64,000 nt of DNA, taken from contig NC_045441.1 in the NCBI RefSeq assembly GCF_002776525.5, forward strand, positions 63,415,776 to 63,479,775. Direction: 5' to 3'. Shown here piece by piece: positions 21,961-33,602 of the stretch. This DNA is from Piliocolobus tephrosceles (Eukaryota > Chordata > Mammalia > Primates > Cercopithecidae). The notes beneath the pieces were generated by a model. That model saw only the letters and a program-made list of their open reading frames with translations. It made no database searches and was not told the DNA's origin. Made by a program: the position numbers and the translations under genes. Position 1 is the first letter of the stretch. Each line of letters opens with the position of its first letter.

Positions 21961-23616
21961 TCTGATAGACCCCTTTTTTATTTCTTTTTGGTCTTGAATA
22001 CATTTTCTAGTTGCCAAAGTTATAGAGGGGACTTGATAAATTTACCTAAACCAACTTCAGTATAATATTTCTGTTCCATTTGCAAAATGTACCCTTCCAG
22101 ACTTCTCTAATTTTATACTAGGTAGTTTCCATAATAACCATAGTAAATAAATATGTACCTGCTATTGCCTTTAAAGTTCTTTGGATAAAGTTACCCATAT
22201 GAGATAAAGCTTAGTAATATGTCAAAACCTACTCTTGGGACTAACAAGTTAGGATTTATATTAACATTTCTTTTTGGCCCATAATGTTTTATATTAATAT
22301 CAATTCTCTCCTAATCAGTTGTTACCAAGCCTTTGAGGCCACCTCAGTTTTGATTCCTAACAGTGAGTTTTATACATGTCACATGAGCTGGTTTTCAATG
22401 AAACCATCCCAAACATGTCCTCCAAATTTGGAGGAAAACTAAGAAAATTAACACTGTATTTCTTTGGAATGGGGTAATGATAATCAAATAGCCACACATG
22501 TAATTTTATTTATATTGATTATAAGGTAATTAACCAGTTTCACAGGTTCTAACAGATCCCATGACCTTTTTCCTAACACAGTTTGGCAATGCCCTTCTCC
22601 TTGGTGCCTCTTTGACAGGCATTGCCATCCACATATCTTTTCTATTATAATCCCCAGTCCTGACTCCCCCTCCAAATTCTTCATCTTTTGGTTCTCAAAG
22701 TACTCTACTCCCCGTCACTGTGTGCTGTGTCCAGTATGTTTTTCTCTTTGTACAGAAACAGTATGACTTGTTCCAGGTCCTTATCCCAATGTGTAGTTTC
22801 ATTCTTACATTGGGATTTGATGCAAAAGATATTCTCCCAGGTAAGGGAAGGGTCTTGATGAAGTTCAGACTCGTTCAAGAAAATTGGCAACACTTGCTGA
22901 ATACCTTGACAGCTTTCTAAAGCAAGAATCACATCAAAAAGAAACAGTTTACATTTTAGTTTTCAGCAGTCTGGCTTACTACAAAGGAACCAGAAATCGT
23001 GCGTTACTCCATGAAAGCTCCAGTTTCTTTTGCTAGGCTTCTGATTTGACAACTAAGGCCATAGATATTCTAAGCAGTCAAATTTGTTAAAATTTTAACA
23101 GTCTGACCTCTAACAGAAAAGCTGATCTGTTACAGATTGAAAGAAAATACAATTTGAGATCCATGTGAATTACTTTTTTCCCCCAAACTGTTTACTCATT
23201 ACACGTTTAAAGGTCACCAGTACACGTCGGTGTTTCAACTATCTGGGAATTTATTCACTGCTGGTAACTTAAATGAGGCCGCTCTGTTTTTCATTACTGG
23301 CTGGTATTTTTAAGTCTAAGCTCTGAACTTCTAACTTAGAAGTAGAACAAAATAACTTGGTTTCAACATTCTCAAACATGGCAAAGAGGTTTCTTATTCC
23401 CAAGATGATCATAGGAACTGGATGTGATGTTATCTCCTTCAGTTACCAACATTATTCTAAACAAGAGACTCATATTTTTGTCATATTGGGCTAAAGATGA
23501 AGCCACCTTTGCAAAATTATAACTGAGGAAATTATGACAGTGAAAGAAATCAGACCTAACTGCCTCCATCTTTCTTCTAACCTTTAAGCTGTCTTTCTTC
23601 ATTCCTAAGCATAGGC
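21961..23616. other. Unique sequence
   Basis: No repeat family, exon or RNA gene recognised. Frames of 66-76 codons on both strands at 22484-22932 and 23372-23602 lack motifs. Confidence 0.45.
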
Positions 23617-24212
23617 TGAACTAACTTTGGGAAGGAAGTCAGTTCATGGTTTGACTCTGAAACAAAATCGATCATAGTCCTTTCCTGAAAAGGCCCCTCC
23701 CCCTTCTTGCCTGGGGACCAGTCTATCTTTGCAGAATGATTAGGTACAAGATTAGAAATTACTGTTTAGGGGTCATGCAGCCTCTGGCTGCAAGAGTCTG
23801 AACCTCTCCAAATTGCTCCTGGGGATAACATCACTATTATAAAACCTAAGATCAGTGTTTGAGATATTTTGCAGACCCTACACTGGATGGATCAACTGAC
23901 ACCACCCAGACCAGTAATCTGGCTCAACCAGTTCTGTGATCCCACCCAGGAACAGAAAACAGCAAGAAAAACTCACTTCGACCCCTATGAGTCCATCTCC
24001 AACCTGACCGATCAGCACTCCTCACTTCCCAAGCCCCTCCCCACAAAATTATCTTTAACTACAGGAGACTGATTTGAGTAATAATAAAACTCTGGTCTGC
24101 CACACGCACAGCTGGCACTGCATGAGTTACTCTTTCTCCATTGCAATTCGACTGTCTAGATAAATCAGGTCTGTCTAGGCAGCGGGCTAGGTGAACCCAT
24201 TGGGAGGTTACA
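23617..24212 (+). mobile_element. Solo LTR of an ERV1-class retrovirus, plus strand
   Basis: Begins TGAACTAACTTTGGG and ends TGGGAGGTTACA, i.e. the TG...CA termini of a retroviral LTR, about 596 bp. A TATA-like TATAAAA lies at 23838-23844 and a polyadenylation signal AATAAA at 24083-24088, in the right order for U3-R-U5. The 3' part (CTGTCTAGATAAATC, GGCAGCGGGCTAGGTGAACC) resembles the LTR9/MER61 group; that name is from memory. No internal gag, pol or env sequence adjoins, so it is a recombined solo LTR. The four bases outside each end (AGGC and CTGA) do not match, so an edge is off or the duplication has decayed. Confidence 0.72.
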
Positions 24213-24498
24213 CTGATGAGTGAAAGTTTCAGTTAAAACATTGCCAAGTGTCTGTTGGAGCAGGATAATATTGTCTCTTTCAATAACTTGTTTTTATTCT
24301 CTCTTTAGAACAGTTCTTTGGATGGAAAAAGAAAGTTATCAATAGTTCTAGCTACATGGTGGGATCACATGTGATTTCCATTTGTTTGATGAGACTTTTC
24401 CATGTTTTAAAACTTGTCAGTATAAAAATGTGCGGGTTTTTGTAATTAAAAAGAAACCTACCAGATATTACAATTATAATTAATGCTGTTGTTAGGTT

Positions 24499-24514
24499 CC
24501 CCCCCCCCCCCCCC
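24499..24514. repeat. Poly(C)16 tract
   Basis: Sixteen uninterrupted C, giving G16 on the minus strand. Such a run can form G-quadruplex and i-motif structures and is prone to length change and sequencing error. Confidence 0.97.
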
Positions 24515-24559
24515 AAATGAGTGTTTTTTATTATCAGTCATTCTGGGCAAGGGTTTTGC

Positions 24560-24735
24560 CAAGACTCTAGTGATTCTCACACTTTAATATGCATAGAAAC
24601 CACCTGGGATGTCATTAAAATGCAGTTTCTGATCCAGTAAGTTTGGGGTGGGGCCTGAAATCCTGAATTAATCTTATAAACTCCTTGGCAAAGCTACTGC
24701 TGCTGGTCTGATAACCACACTTGGAACAATACCGC
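24560..24735 (-). mobile_element. MER5A-like MITE, first of a cluster
   Basis: AGTGATTCTCACACTTTAAT near the start, then ATAGAAACCACCTGGGATGT, TTCTGATCCAGTAAGTTTGG and GGTGGGGCCTGAAATCCTGA in the family order, ending near ATAACCACACTTGGAA. Approximately full length (about 175 bp). Confidence 0.78.
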
Positions 24736-24737
24736 TC

Positions 24738-24935
24738 TGACCCGTGGTTTCAAACTTTAGCTGGCACCAAAATCACCTGGAGGGCTTGCTGAAGTGCAGT
24801 TTGCTACTCTCCCACCTGCCCACCCTATATCTGATTGAGTATATCTGGAGTTGGGCTTGATAATTTGCATTTCTAAACAGGTTTCCATGTGACATTGATG
24901 CTGCTTCACGAACCTCATTGTGGCCACTGATCTAG
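24738..24935 (-). mobile_element. MER5A-like MITE, second of a cluster
   Basis: GTGGTTTCAAACTTTAGCTG terminus, AAAATCACCTGGAGGGCTTG, then ATAATTTGCATTTCTAAACA and TGACATTGATGCTGCTTCAC. The middle is altered near 24805-24850. Same orientation as its left neighbour and directly adjacent to it. Confidence 0.72.
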
Positions 24936-24944
24936 AGCCCTGTT

Positions 24945-25050
24945 AATCAAAGGCTTGTTTCTGGACCACACCAGCCTCACTTGGGAGCTTGTTAGAACTA
25001 CAGAATCTTAGACCCCACTCAGACCTATGAGAGTAGAATTTTAGAAGTGC
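24945..25050 (+). mobile_element. MER5-type fragment, third of a cluster
   Basis: CTTGTTTCTGGACCACACCA, then CACTTGGGAGCTTGTTAGAA and TTAGACCCCACTCAGACCTA: the first half of the element in opposite orientation to the two on its left. The second half is missing or unrecognisable. Confidence 0.6.
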
Positions 25051-25079
25051 TACTTAGTCTCTTTGTGCCTCAGAATCAA

Positions 25080-25260
25080 CAACTCAGCTTTAGCTTGTTG
25101 GAATCAACTGTGGAACATTTAAAAATCCTGATGCCCTCACTGAACCTCAGAACAGCTCCATTGGAATCTCTGGGGCTAGGGCCAAGGCATCATTAGTGTC
25201 TAAAGCTCCCCAAGGGATTCCAGTGTACAGTCATGTTTGAGAACCACACTGTAAATGGAA
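25080..25260. mobile_element. MER5-type MITE, fourth of a cluster
   Basis: AACATTTAAAAATCCTGATG, CATTGGAATCTCTGGGGCTA, CATCATTAGTGTCTAAAGCT and CCAGTGTACAGTCATG, ending TTTGAGAACCACACTG, which is a hAT-Charlie terminus. It looks closer to a second MER5 subfamily than to its neighbours. Confidence 0.65.
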
Positions 25261-27559
25261 CTGAAAAATCCAGAGAGATTAATCTTGTTTCCCAACAGAA
25301 GGAGACTTGGAGGACTAATTTTCCCTGTTGCCATCCTATTAGACAGTGTGTCATCAGCCACTGGACCAACAGCAAACACTTGGGGCCCAAGCATTAAATT
25401 GCTTTGATTCATGGGATTTTAGCAGCCTGCATACACATTTCAGCTTTGTTGTTTGGCCTTACTTTGTTCTAGCTTTGTTACACACCAACTGGAGCTAACC
25501 TCTCCTGTATTCTGCCATCTCTGGGCTAAGACCTTAGAAATATAGCCCCTGAGTCATTAGCTTATTTCCCCACTTCACTTTCATTCAAAAGGTATATTCT
25601 CTGTCAGATTTTAATGGGAACAGAAAGTTCTCCTGCATGGATAGGATATGTCAGGATATAGATTAAGCTATTTTAGAGAGAGAAATAGTACATAATTTTA
25701 CAGATTTGAGATGATTTTTGCAATGTATTAAATAGAACAAAATACTGTTCTTGAGCACATATTGGTTATTTTCCCTAAAAGCACAGATAGGTTTTGTTTG
25801 GGCATGTGAACTGGAATATTTGCCATTATAAGCCTGTCCTAATATTCTCCAGCTTTAAAATATTTCCTAGGCAAGCCAAGTGTTTGTGGTTGATGGTTGA
25901 TTTTGGAAAAAGTCATGTATTATTCACCTATGAAGAAGTGTTACATTGTTATTTCCAAGGGTTATAAAGACTACATTTAATTCTGGATAATGTTGAAAAG
26001 CTGAGCTACCTTTCTGCATACAAACCAAAGGAATTTCTGCATGGATAAGAGCTGTGATCGATTTTGTTTTGGCAAGAACAGCATAGTTTACGAAGAGAAT
26101 TGAATTTATTCCAAATACCCTCCTCAGAGACGAGAAATATGTTTGAAATGTTTGCTTCCTTTGTACCTCTGTCAACTTTTTAATTTATTTAAATTTTTTT
26201 GATTCACCTTCTACTACCTGTCAGGCTAATGATTCCTGTAAGCTGACACTGGTCTGAATTCATAAGTTCCTTTCACTCTTCCTACATTTCCTTCCCTAGT
26301 AAGGCACCTGTTGACCTTGCTGCCTGCCTGATTCCACAGAGGAGACTACTCCCAGCACCTTCTCAGGCATCTCTTTCAGGCTGTGTGTTGTCCCTGTCGA
26401 GAGGTTCTCTATCTCTATCCTTGTGCCATCTCCCCTGAGGACAGCAAGCACAATACATGCAGTTTCAGATATGCTTCAATTTGCCTTCTCATTCTGGTGG
26501 AAAACAAAATTCCCATCATAAACATTCTTGAGAAAGTTATTGAATAAACAAACCATAAAGTATGGCGTTTTTATTACATGGAAAACTTACAAGCAAACGT
26601 CCTTAAGGAATCCTTCATTCCTCCATAAATGTTACTAAATGTTTAACAACTATCTCTGGGGATAGAGGTGAGAGGCTTGATTTGTAGCATTTGCTAATTT
26701 CAGTGGCATGAAGATTCCTATCATGAGTGACTTCAAGCTGTTGGGTAGAGATGTGCACAATACACTCTTGCAGGTTATTGTGAGTCAGACCAGGCCCAGC
26801 ACCCAAAATATTAGGTGCCAAAACATTTGTGATATTTTGGGCTTCCAGATCTCATTTTCCTTTCATTTTCAAGTGACTTGGAGACTTACTAGTCAGAAGA
26901 TGTCTCAAAGATATATATTTCCCTAGCAGATAATGTCTTTGTAATCACCTGTGTAACTGTTTTTCAGGATGGTTTTAGAATCATCTCAGGAATCTCCAGT
27001 ACAATGTACTTTTTCATCTGACCAGCATTCTCAAATTCCTGTAAAACTCAGGGTGAAAAGCAAAACAGCTCAGTTATAATCCAATAGTATATTCAGGAAT
27101 CAAGGTGTAGAGCCTAAACCATAAGTTGTAGAGCATGAGAATGTTTAGAGCTGATTTAAAAGCCATCTAAAGTTGTGTTTCCTAAAAAAATTTAGTTCAT
27201 GTATGTCCATGGCTAGTGAAAATAAAATGGAATGGCCTCCTAGACATGTTATGTCTTCTACCTCCTAGTTGAAATAATAAAATCTGTGAATATTGCCAAC
27301 AATTGAGATTCTAACAATTTTTAGTCTGTATTGTTATAAGAAGAATATTTTTGTTTTCAAAAATCTATTAAAATGCTCAATATAATTTGAAAAATTTATG
27401 CCCTACTCTTTTCAATCTCAAGATTCTAAAATACTTGGCAAGGGAAAAAGCAATGTGACAGATCCCCTATTGTACCTCTGCCTCTCATTGAGAAACTCTG
27501 ATCTAAAGACTGAGCAACCTGCCAGAGGCCATCTAATCAAACAACTGGTGGTAAGATGG
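25261..27559. other. Unique sequence
   Basis: No repeat family or gene recognised over 2.3 kb. Short frames on both strands (largest 83 codons) have no known motifs. Confidence 0.45.
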
Positions 27560-28300
27560 GAGAGTTCCCTGGTCCACCTCACAGGACATGTGACAGCGAT
27601 GTGGCTCTCTGTTTGACTGCTGCAAGCTCAAACCCCTTATGGGAGGGGGAGCACAAAGATGGGCTGGTGTGGGAACTAGGGTGAGCGCTTTTGGGCTTTG
27701 GCTCCACAGCAGAATTTGGGCTGGGGGCCTGTGACTGTTGAAGCCCCAGTGTTAACATTTGCTCTTTTAGCTCTGCAATCCACAGACAGCTTAAGTGTTA
27801 AACAACTGAGTGGAACCCCCTTGGTACCCAGGTTCTTGTCCAGCATCCAGGAAGGATCAGGTCATACACAGATTTAAAGGATGAATGCAGGGGTTGTATT
27901 GAGTGGTAGAGGTGGCTCTCAGTGGAATGGATGAGGAGCTGGAAGGGGAATGCAGTGGGAAGATGATCTTTCCCTGGAGTTTGGTTGTCCAGTGGCCGAT
28001 CTCCTCTCTGATTGTCCCCAGCCAAACTCCTCTCGGTGTTCATATGCTCCTTCTGTACTCTCCTTCTCTGCCATGTTGTTCTGCCATTCGCCTGCTCATC
28101 TGCCTCTGGAGCTTGGGGTTCAGGGTTTATATGGGTACAAGATCAGGGGTGTGGCAGGCCAGAAGGCAACTTTTTGGGTGAAAAAACAAGAATGCCTGTT
28201 TTCATTTAGGACTGTGGGTTTCCAGGCTTGACGGTAGGCCTTTCCTGGTAGCATTCTTCTACTCAGTATTTCCCTCTCTCCTGTGCATATCAGTAGGGAC
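27560..28300 (-). mobile_element. Probable solo LTR, ERV1-like, minus strand
   Basis: A GC-richer block with LTR character. CAAGCTCAAACCCCTTATGG lies near 27625-27644; GGAATGGATGAGGAGCTGGA near 27923-27942; CTGTGGGTTTCCAGGC near 28213-28228. Read on the minus strand, an ATATAAAC TATA-like box lies near 28124-28131. The overlapping frames on both strands (65-95 codons) are by-products of GC content. Edges and subfamily are uncertain, and I found no matching target duplication. Confidence 0.5.
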
Positions 28301-29324
28301 CACAATTTTTTAATTATAGAAACAAATCTACTACTACCCTTCTGATTAGACTTCATATTAAAAGCCTTATATATGTGTTTTATATATTTCATCCTTCTGA
28401 ATGCCAAAGTCCTTTAGAAACCAGTTCAGTAAGTTGGAATGTAAAGCATTTAACTTAAAGTTTTCATATGTTTTAATACAATGTTTATCTCCAGGTAAAT
28501 CTCTGTGAATAACCCATACAAATGCATAGAAAACTAAACACATTAGATATTGTATGGACTATATTTTATGTTTCTTAGGCTAACATTAAATGTACATCAA
28601 ATTATCTGGCCTCAGAGTAAATAGGTATATTTCCTGTAGCAGGGTACTATGGAAATCCTATGTTAGCACTAAAATATTACATAGCAAAATGCAAACCTGC
28701 TCCTTGTTAATTTAATAGCATTGTTTGCATCTCTCAAGATACTTTGGGGATACCAACTGTATGAAGTTAACTGGACACAATTATTTAAAGTAATCTACTA
28801 ATTTTGGTTATATAAGTATATTGGAAATAACAAAGAAGCAATGTATATATGCTATTTCACAAACCTAGACTTCGCCATTATTTTGTATATTGGTATTAGA
28901 ACATGTGGAATGTGAATTGCTATAAATTTTACTAAAGAAAGTACAGAAGTGAGGCAACCATCCTAATTGTTTTATGTGTTTTAAGGTGTTGCTAATGCTT
29001 TCCTAGATGTTAATTTTCCATTACATTGTTGTGGTTATGTTATGACATCCTTGCTAGTAAGGGGTAAGCTTAGCAATATTTATACGTAGCTTCTTAATGA
29101 TTGTATTCCAGTTCTGGTTAGTCTTGCCTTACTATGGATGGCTTCTCTATGAGCATAAGGATGGTAGAGTTTCAGTGTAACATTTCAGGGGCAAATTAAT
29201 GCCTACAGGATTTGTATATTTCTTACTGAAATAATTCTCAATCTTTTACCAGTCCAGTTTCTAACAACTTGTAAGTCATGTGAAATCCTTATATTTATAT
29301 GAATGTAAATTTTTAGTGTCCTTC
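28301..29324. other. Unique AT-rich sequence
   Basis: No repeat or gene recognised. Confidence 0.45.
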
Positions 29325-29510
29325 CTTCAGAGTTGGATAAACCTGACTTTAAATTATAGCTCTATCACTTTCTCACTGTTAACTTTCAGCAAATTGTGTT
29401 TCATCTATAAACCAACCTCAGCTTTTTTTTTTTTGGAAAACTGGACAAACACTTTGGGGTTTGTTGTGAGAATTACATGTGAAAATGAGCATAGTCCTGG
29501 CACTATGCAT
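29325..29510 (+). mobile_element. MIR SINE, plus strand
   Basis: CAGAGTTGGATAAACCTGAC, AATTATAGCTCTATCACTTT and a decayed ATCTATAAACC core, then GTTTGTTGTGAGAATTACAT and CATAGTCCTGGCACTATG, which is the MIR order through the 3' end. A run of T at 29422-29433 interrupts it. Confidence 0.65.
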
Positions 29511-29612
29511 ATATAACTCATCACATGCTATGCACATATAGGCATAACTACATATAGACATGCATGTGTATCAATAAATAGAGATAGAAATAACCCTATA
29601 TGCATATAGAAC
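29511..29612. repeat. CATATA-rich low-complexity tract
   Basis: Degenerate repeats of ATGCATATA, CACATATAG and CATATAGA units downstream of the MIR tail. Confidence 0.7.
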
Positions 29613-30239
29613 TTAAGCCTTTTGCATAGTCCTTGCACAAATTGTCACATTTTGCTACAAATCTTTGGAAACTTACAGCCTCAGTGTCACCAGAGATGAC
29701 GTGCACTGCTGTAAACAAGGAGAATACATTCTTTCATGACCAGAAAAGAATTCCTATTGTCTGTGGGTGAACATGACAATCTTTTATAGGACAGGGACTT
29801 GTTAAGAGGTTGGTTCCAGCAAGCCTGTTTCATAGATTCTTATGTAGAAATGTCCAGTGACCAAATGAGCTAAGTAGAACTATAGAATGAGAACTGGAGG
29901 TGTAGTCAGTATCACCTTGCCAACCCCTTTATTTACACAGTGGCAGACAGAAACCCAGAGAATTAGAAACATGACATTGGAGGTTTCACACACTAAAAGT
30001 GAGCACAGAATTACTTGCCATTTCATGTTGACGATTCTGGAAAACTCATTTCTTGTTAGGACTTGCATGATCTTAGCCCAAGAACATTTTGAACACAATG
30101 CCAGCCATCCAGCTTGGGGACAAATGGAACAAGCTTCTCAAGAACTAGCTGAATATTCAATTGGAAACTGGGAAACAGCAGGAAAATAGTTAATCACTTT
30201 TTTTCACATGTTATATATGATGGTAGATTAATTAGTGTG
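29613..30239. other. Unique sequence with opposed short frames
   Basis: A 100-codon plus-strand frame (29887-30189) and a 72-codon minus-strand frame overlap. Neither has a recognisable family or splice context, so both are probably chance. Confidence 0.4.
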
Positions 30240-30395
30240 AATCTTGTATGGGTAGGAACAGTATGTAATTCAGCTCTGAACCTTGGCCAATAGGAGACAT
30301 CTAATAAATTTATGTTGTGAAGCATCTAGAATACCATAGGTTCCCAATTAATGTGCAGAGCAATTAGTACATGCTAGATAAATGTTGAATTAAAT
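30240..30395 (+). mobile_element. Possible L2 3' end fragments
   Basis: Two tail-like segments, CATCTAATAAATTTATG near 30298-30314 and ACATGCTAGATAAATGTTG near 30369-30387, each preceded by text resembling an L2 3' end. Highly diverged. Confidence 0.35.
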
Positions 30396-30920
30396 TTGGA
30401 GGTTGTAGGCATACCAGGCCACTGAACGCTATGGTAATGATTTTTGTATCATCCGTATTTACAAATTCTCCAACATGAGAACAAAGAAGAGAAACAATGA
30501 ATAGGGTAAGGAAAAAAACTATCCCTGTCTTACTCCTTTAAAGTACAAGTTACATACAAATGCAGAACATAGAAATAACATAAGCAAAGAAATCACATTT
30601 GGAACATAATTAAAGAAAAGTCCATTTGTAATGTGTTTGTGTTTAAAAGCTTTATTCTTGGCAAAGCAAATTCTTGCTTGAAAGATAAAAGACTGATTTT
30701 ACAAATGGCTTCAAATGCAATTACTTTCTGCAGAGCAATTAGTTACCAATAGCATGTTAATGGAATAATATAAATGAACAAAGAATATATTAACCTGACT
30801 CTCCTGAATTCCAGTATGAGTGCAAATGAATGGAAAAGATACTTTTATGAATACTTTTAGATTTTTAAATTCAGAAAGTGTTGTAGTTAGCTTGCTACAT
30901 GAAGGATCAAAAATGTATCT
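30396..30920. other. Unique sequence
   Basis: Nothing recognised apart from the left target duplication of the following Alu monomer. Confidence 0.45.
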
Positions 30921-31061
30921 GGGCCAGGTGTGATGACTCACCCCTGTAATCCCAGCACTTTGAAAGGCTGAGGTGGGAGGATTGCTTGAGGCCAGGAATT
31001 CAAGACCAGCCTGGGCAACATAGCAAGACCACCCTGTCACTAAAATTTAAAAAAATAAAAG
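30921..31061 (+). mobile_element. Free left Alu monomer (FLAM-like), plus strand
   Basis: A single 7SL-derived arm: GGGCCAGGTGTGATGACTCA to CAAGACCACCCTGTCACTAA and then an A-rich tail, with no right arm. Target duplication AAAAATGTATCT at 30909-30920 and 31062-31073 shows that the element inserted as a monomer and was not truncated later. Confidence 0.9.
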
Positions 31062-31074
31062 AAAAATGTATCTG

Positions 31075-32879
31075 AATTTACATATCCTTGGTCAAGCATT
31101 TATTCATTGCTTCTACACACATTCACTGAGAGCCTAAAATATGCCAGGTACAGCAAGCAATCGTTACTTAGGGACTGGACAACACTTTAAAGGGCTTCGA
31201 GCATCAGAAATCCAAATTTTAAAAATGTTCTCTTAACATTTTGCATCTTTTTGTCCTTGGTACTTGTGTGGACATAATTGCCTTTGATATGCCAAGGTGC
31301 AAGAGTGATAAATTAGCCCAACTAGGCCACATCTTGCAATGATGTACTTTACGTTCTATCAGCTATTTGGGTAACTCTGATATATTTGCTGCATTTTCAA
31401 TTACATACACTTTTTCTTCCTCATCTTGGTTGTAGTCTTAAGGTCTGTATCCTGGAGATAATACATTTCATTTGTTTCATATATTATATAGAATTACAGT
31501 AGGTGTCTCCTAGCTTTTTTATTGGCTTTGTGTGATGCTTAGCTTCTCAAATGGAATAGATAACATAAACCCTAATCAGCCCTTGCAAAGATGTTAGCAC
31601 TAATCTAAACAGTAGAAATCAAGGTTCCCATTACTTTGAGCCCTTCTAAGAATTTCAGATACTTTTTATGTTTTCTAGGTGAGCTGAGAAACCTCAAGTG
31701 TTAGAAGATTTGAGGTGTGGCTCTTTCAGAGAGAAAATTTTGAAAATCTAGGTTGATGTTCCCAAAAGCTCCTAACATAAAAATACAGGCTTGACCTACG
31801 CTGTGATAGCAAAACTCTGAAATTATCAAGTCCACTTCTTCAAAGGAATACATGTAGAAATATTAATTGTCATAAGAAGGTGAACAATCTTTTATAATAT
31901 AAACAATAAAGAGAAGCTGTTAAGTACTCGTGATACACTGGTCCATACCTTTATGAAGGAATCCATAATTTTGAACAATATTAGACTTTGGGGGGCCAGG
32001 GACATTACATAGCAGCACATACATAAGCTCATTGTAGCTAATATATGCTAAATATTATATAAGCTTACGTAAGCTAAGTTTTCAGGTGAAATTTAGTAGA
32101 TAGCTTGTATGGTGAGTAGAAGGTGAGACACCTGGACGGAGGTGGAGGATAGGCCAGGAAAAAGAATTTTAAAAAATTATTGGACTACAACTTAGAGTAT
32201 TACATTTTACCCAGTAATGTACATGTATGCCTCATACTTATCTGTATAGCTGAAGCAAAAGTAATGATATTTATTCTGTGTGGGATGCTTTCTGGTGTTT
32301 TCAATTCTATTGCATAACATTCAATAAACACTGCATCCATTATAGAGATTTCACAGAAAGATAGTGGTCATAAACTACAGTTGGAAAGGCACTGAACTTG
32401 AAGGAGGTAGTGGGGACAAGGCTGGACAAGTGTAAGGGGGAAGGACAGTCAGTCTAGGGCAAATAGGATGAGGCTTGTGAGGCAATTTAAGTAGGTACTT
32501 ACTCAACTTCTTAACATATCAACCCTTTACTCGTGACCTGTGAGTGAGTGCCTCCTTAAATTTTCCTCCTTTGCAACTCACTCCATGCCATAATCTCAGC
32601 TCTGAAGACCTTCCTTATTAGGGACACACCCATTTCATTCTGGCAGAAAAATGACATCAGAACCAGGAAGCTAAGTGAGTTCAAAAAGAAAAATAGAGCA
32701 AAGATTTTCAGGGCAAACAGCAGGTTGAAAAATATCACCCAATAAACCACAGTTTGCAGCAGAATATTCCAGGGGTCAGATCCAAGTTAGAAAAGTCCAA
32801 GCAAAGAGGAGAGCTACAAAAACAAGAGGCTTAACCTAGGAAGGCTGGATGTTGCCAGTGCCAGTGATCTTCTGGCTGA
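31075..32879. other. Unique sequence with a palindrome
   Basis: Mostly unrecognised. A short piece at about 31090-31165 (CACTGAGAGCCTAAAATATG, then GCCAGGTACAGCAAGCAA) resembles an ancient mammalian repeat. A perfect 14-base palindrome, AGCTTACGTAAGCT, lies at 32062-32075. Confidence 0.45.
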
Positions 32880-33350
32880 GACGAAGCACTTCTGTTCCAG
32901 GGGCAGTAGTTTGGTTAGAGATTATGTTTTGTTGTATGTATTCCGAAACCCTAATAACAATGGCTTAAATAGAGGCTTATTTTTGTCAAGTAGCATCAAG
33001 TCTAGGGGTGGACAGTCCAAGGCTGGTACAGCTGCTTTAGGGACCCTACCAAGGACTCAGGCTTCTTGTTCCATCATCCTTAGCATGGACCTTCGTCATC
33101 ACAGATGCAACTTAGCCACACCACCCCTAGTTTCACACATTCCAATAGCGGAAAGAGGAATAATAAGGGGAGGAAGAAAAGGAGAAAGCAACACGAAGGA
33201 GACTGAAAAGAATACTTTCCTAGAAATCCTCAGCTGAATGCTGAATTCATCTTGGGTCTTATTGGTCAGAATTATGTCATATGGCCATTCCTAGCTGCAA
33301 ATAAGGATGAAGGATTTTTTTTTAAACTGGGTACATTGCTGTCTCCCTCC
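32880..33350. mobile_element. Old interspersed repeat, family unresolved
   Basis: Text I associate with an old mammalian repeat, in order: AATGGCTTAAATAGAGGCTT, GGGGTGGACAGTCCAAGGCT, GGTACAGCTGC, and near the 3' end TATTGGTCAGAATTATGTCA and TATGGCCATTCCTAGCTGCA. I cannot name it with confidence. A 108-codon frame at 32911-33237 runs through it and is not a gene. Confidence 0.45.
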
Positions 33351-33503
33351 CCTCACTAAATGCTGGAATTCTGGTAGTAAAAAGGGAAGAATGGATATGT
33401 AACTTGTATTACTGGCCATATACAAGAGGAATTAATCCCAGAATGACCAACCCATGCAGAGCAGTTAATTGAGAGAAGCTGCTAGTGGAGGAAATAGGTG
33501 TTT

Positions 33504-33602
33504 GCATTCCCATTTTACACCCAAGAATGCTGAGGCTCAGAGGGTAAGCAAAGGGCAGGGCTCAGATAGAAACTCCAGTCTGTTTGACACTAAAGCCAGG
33601 TT
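33504..33602 (-). mobile_element. MIR fragment, minus strand
   Basis: CCCATTTTACACCCAAGAAT, GCTGAGGCTCAGAGGGTAAG, then CAGATAGAAACTCCAGTCTG and TGACACTAAAGCC: antisense MIR core and 5' half. Confidence 0.7.

Noticed and set aside
23617..24212. A retroviral provirus with coding genes near either ERV1-type LTR
   Set aside because: No gag, pol or env-like sequence was seen next to the LTRs at 23617 or 61066; both are solo.
27798..28407. Cluster of overlapping frames on both strands as a small gene cluster
   Set aside because: The block has LTR character and the frames overlap on both strands, as expected from base composition.
30711..31040. 109-codon minus-strand frame as a coding gene
   Set aside because: Its first half is the translated antisense of the Alu monomer; the rest is unique sequence without motif.
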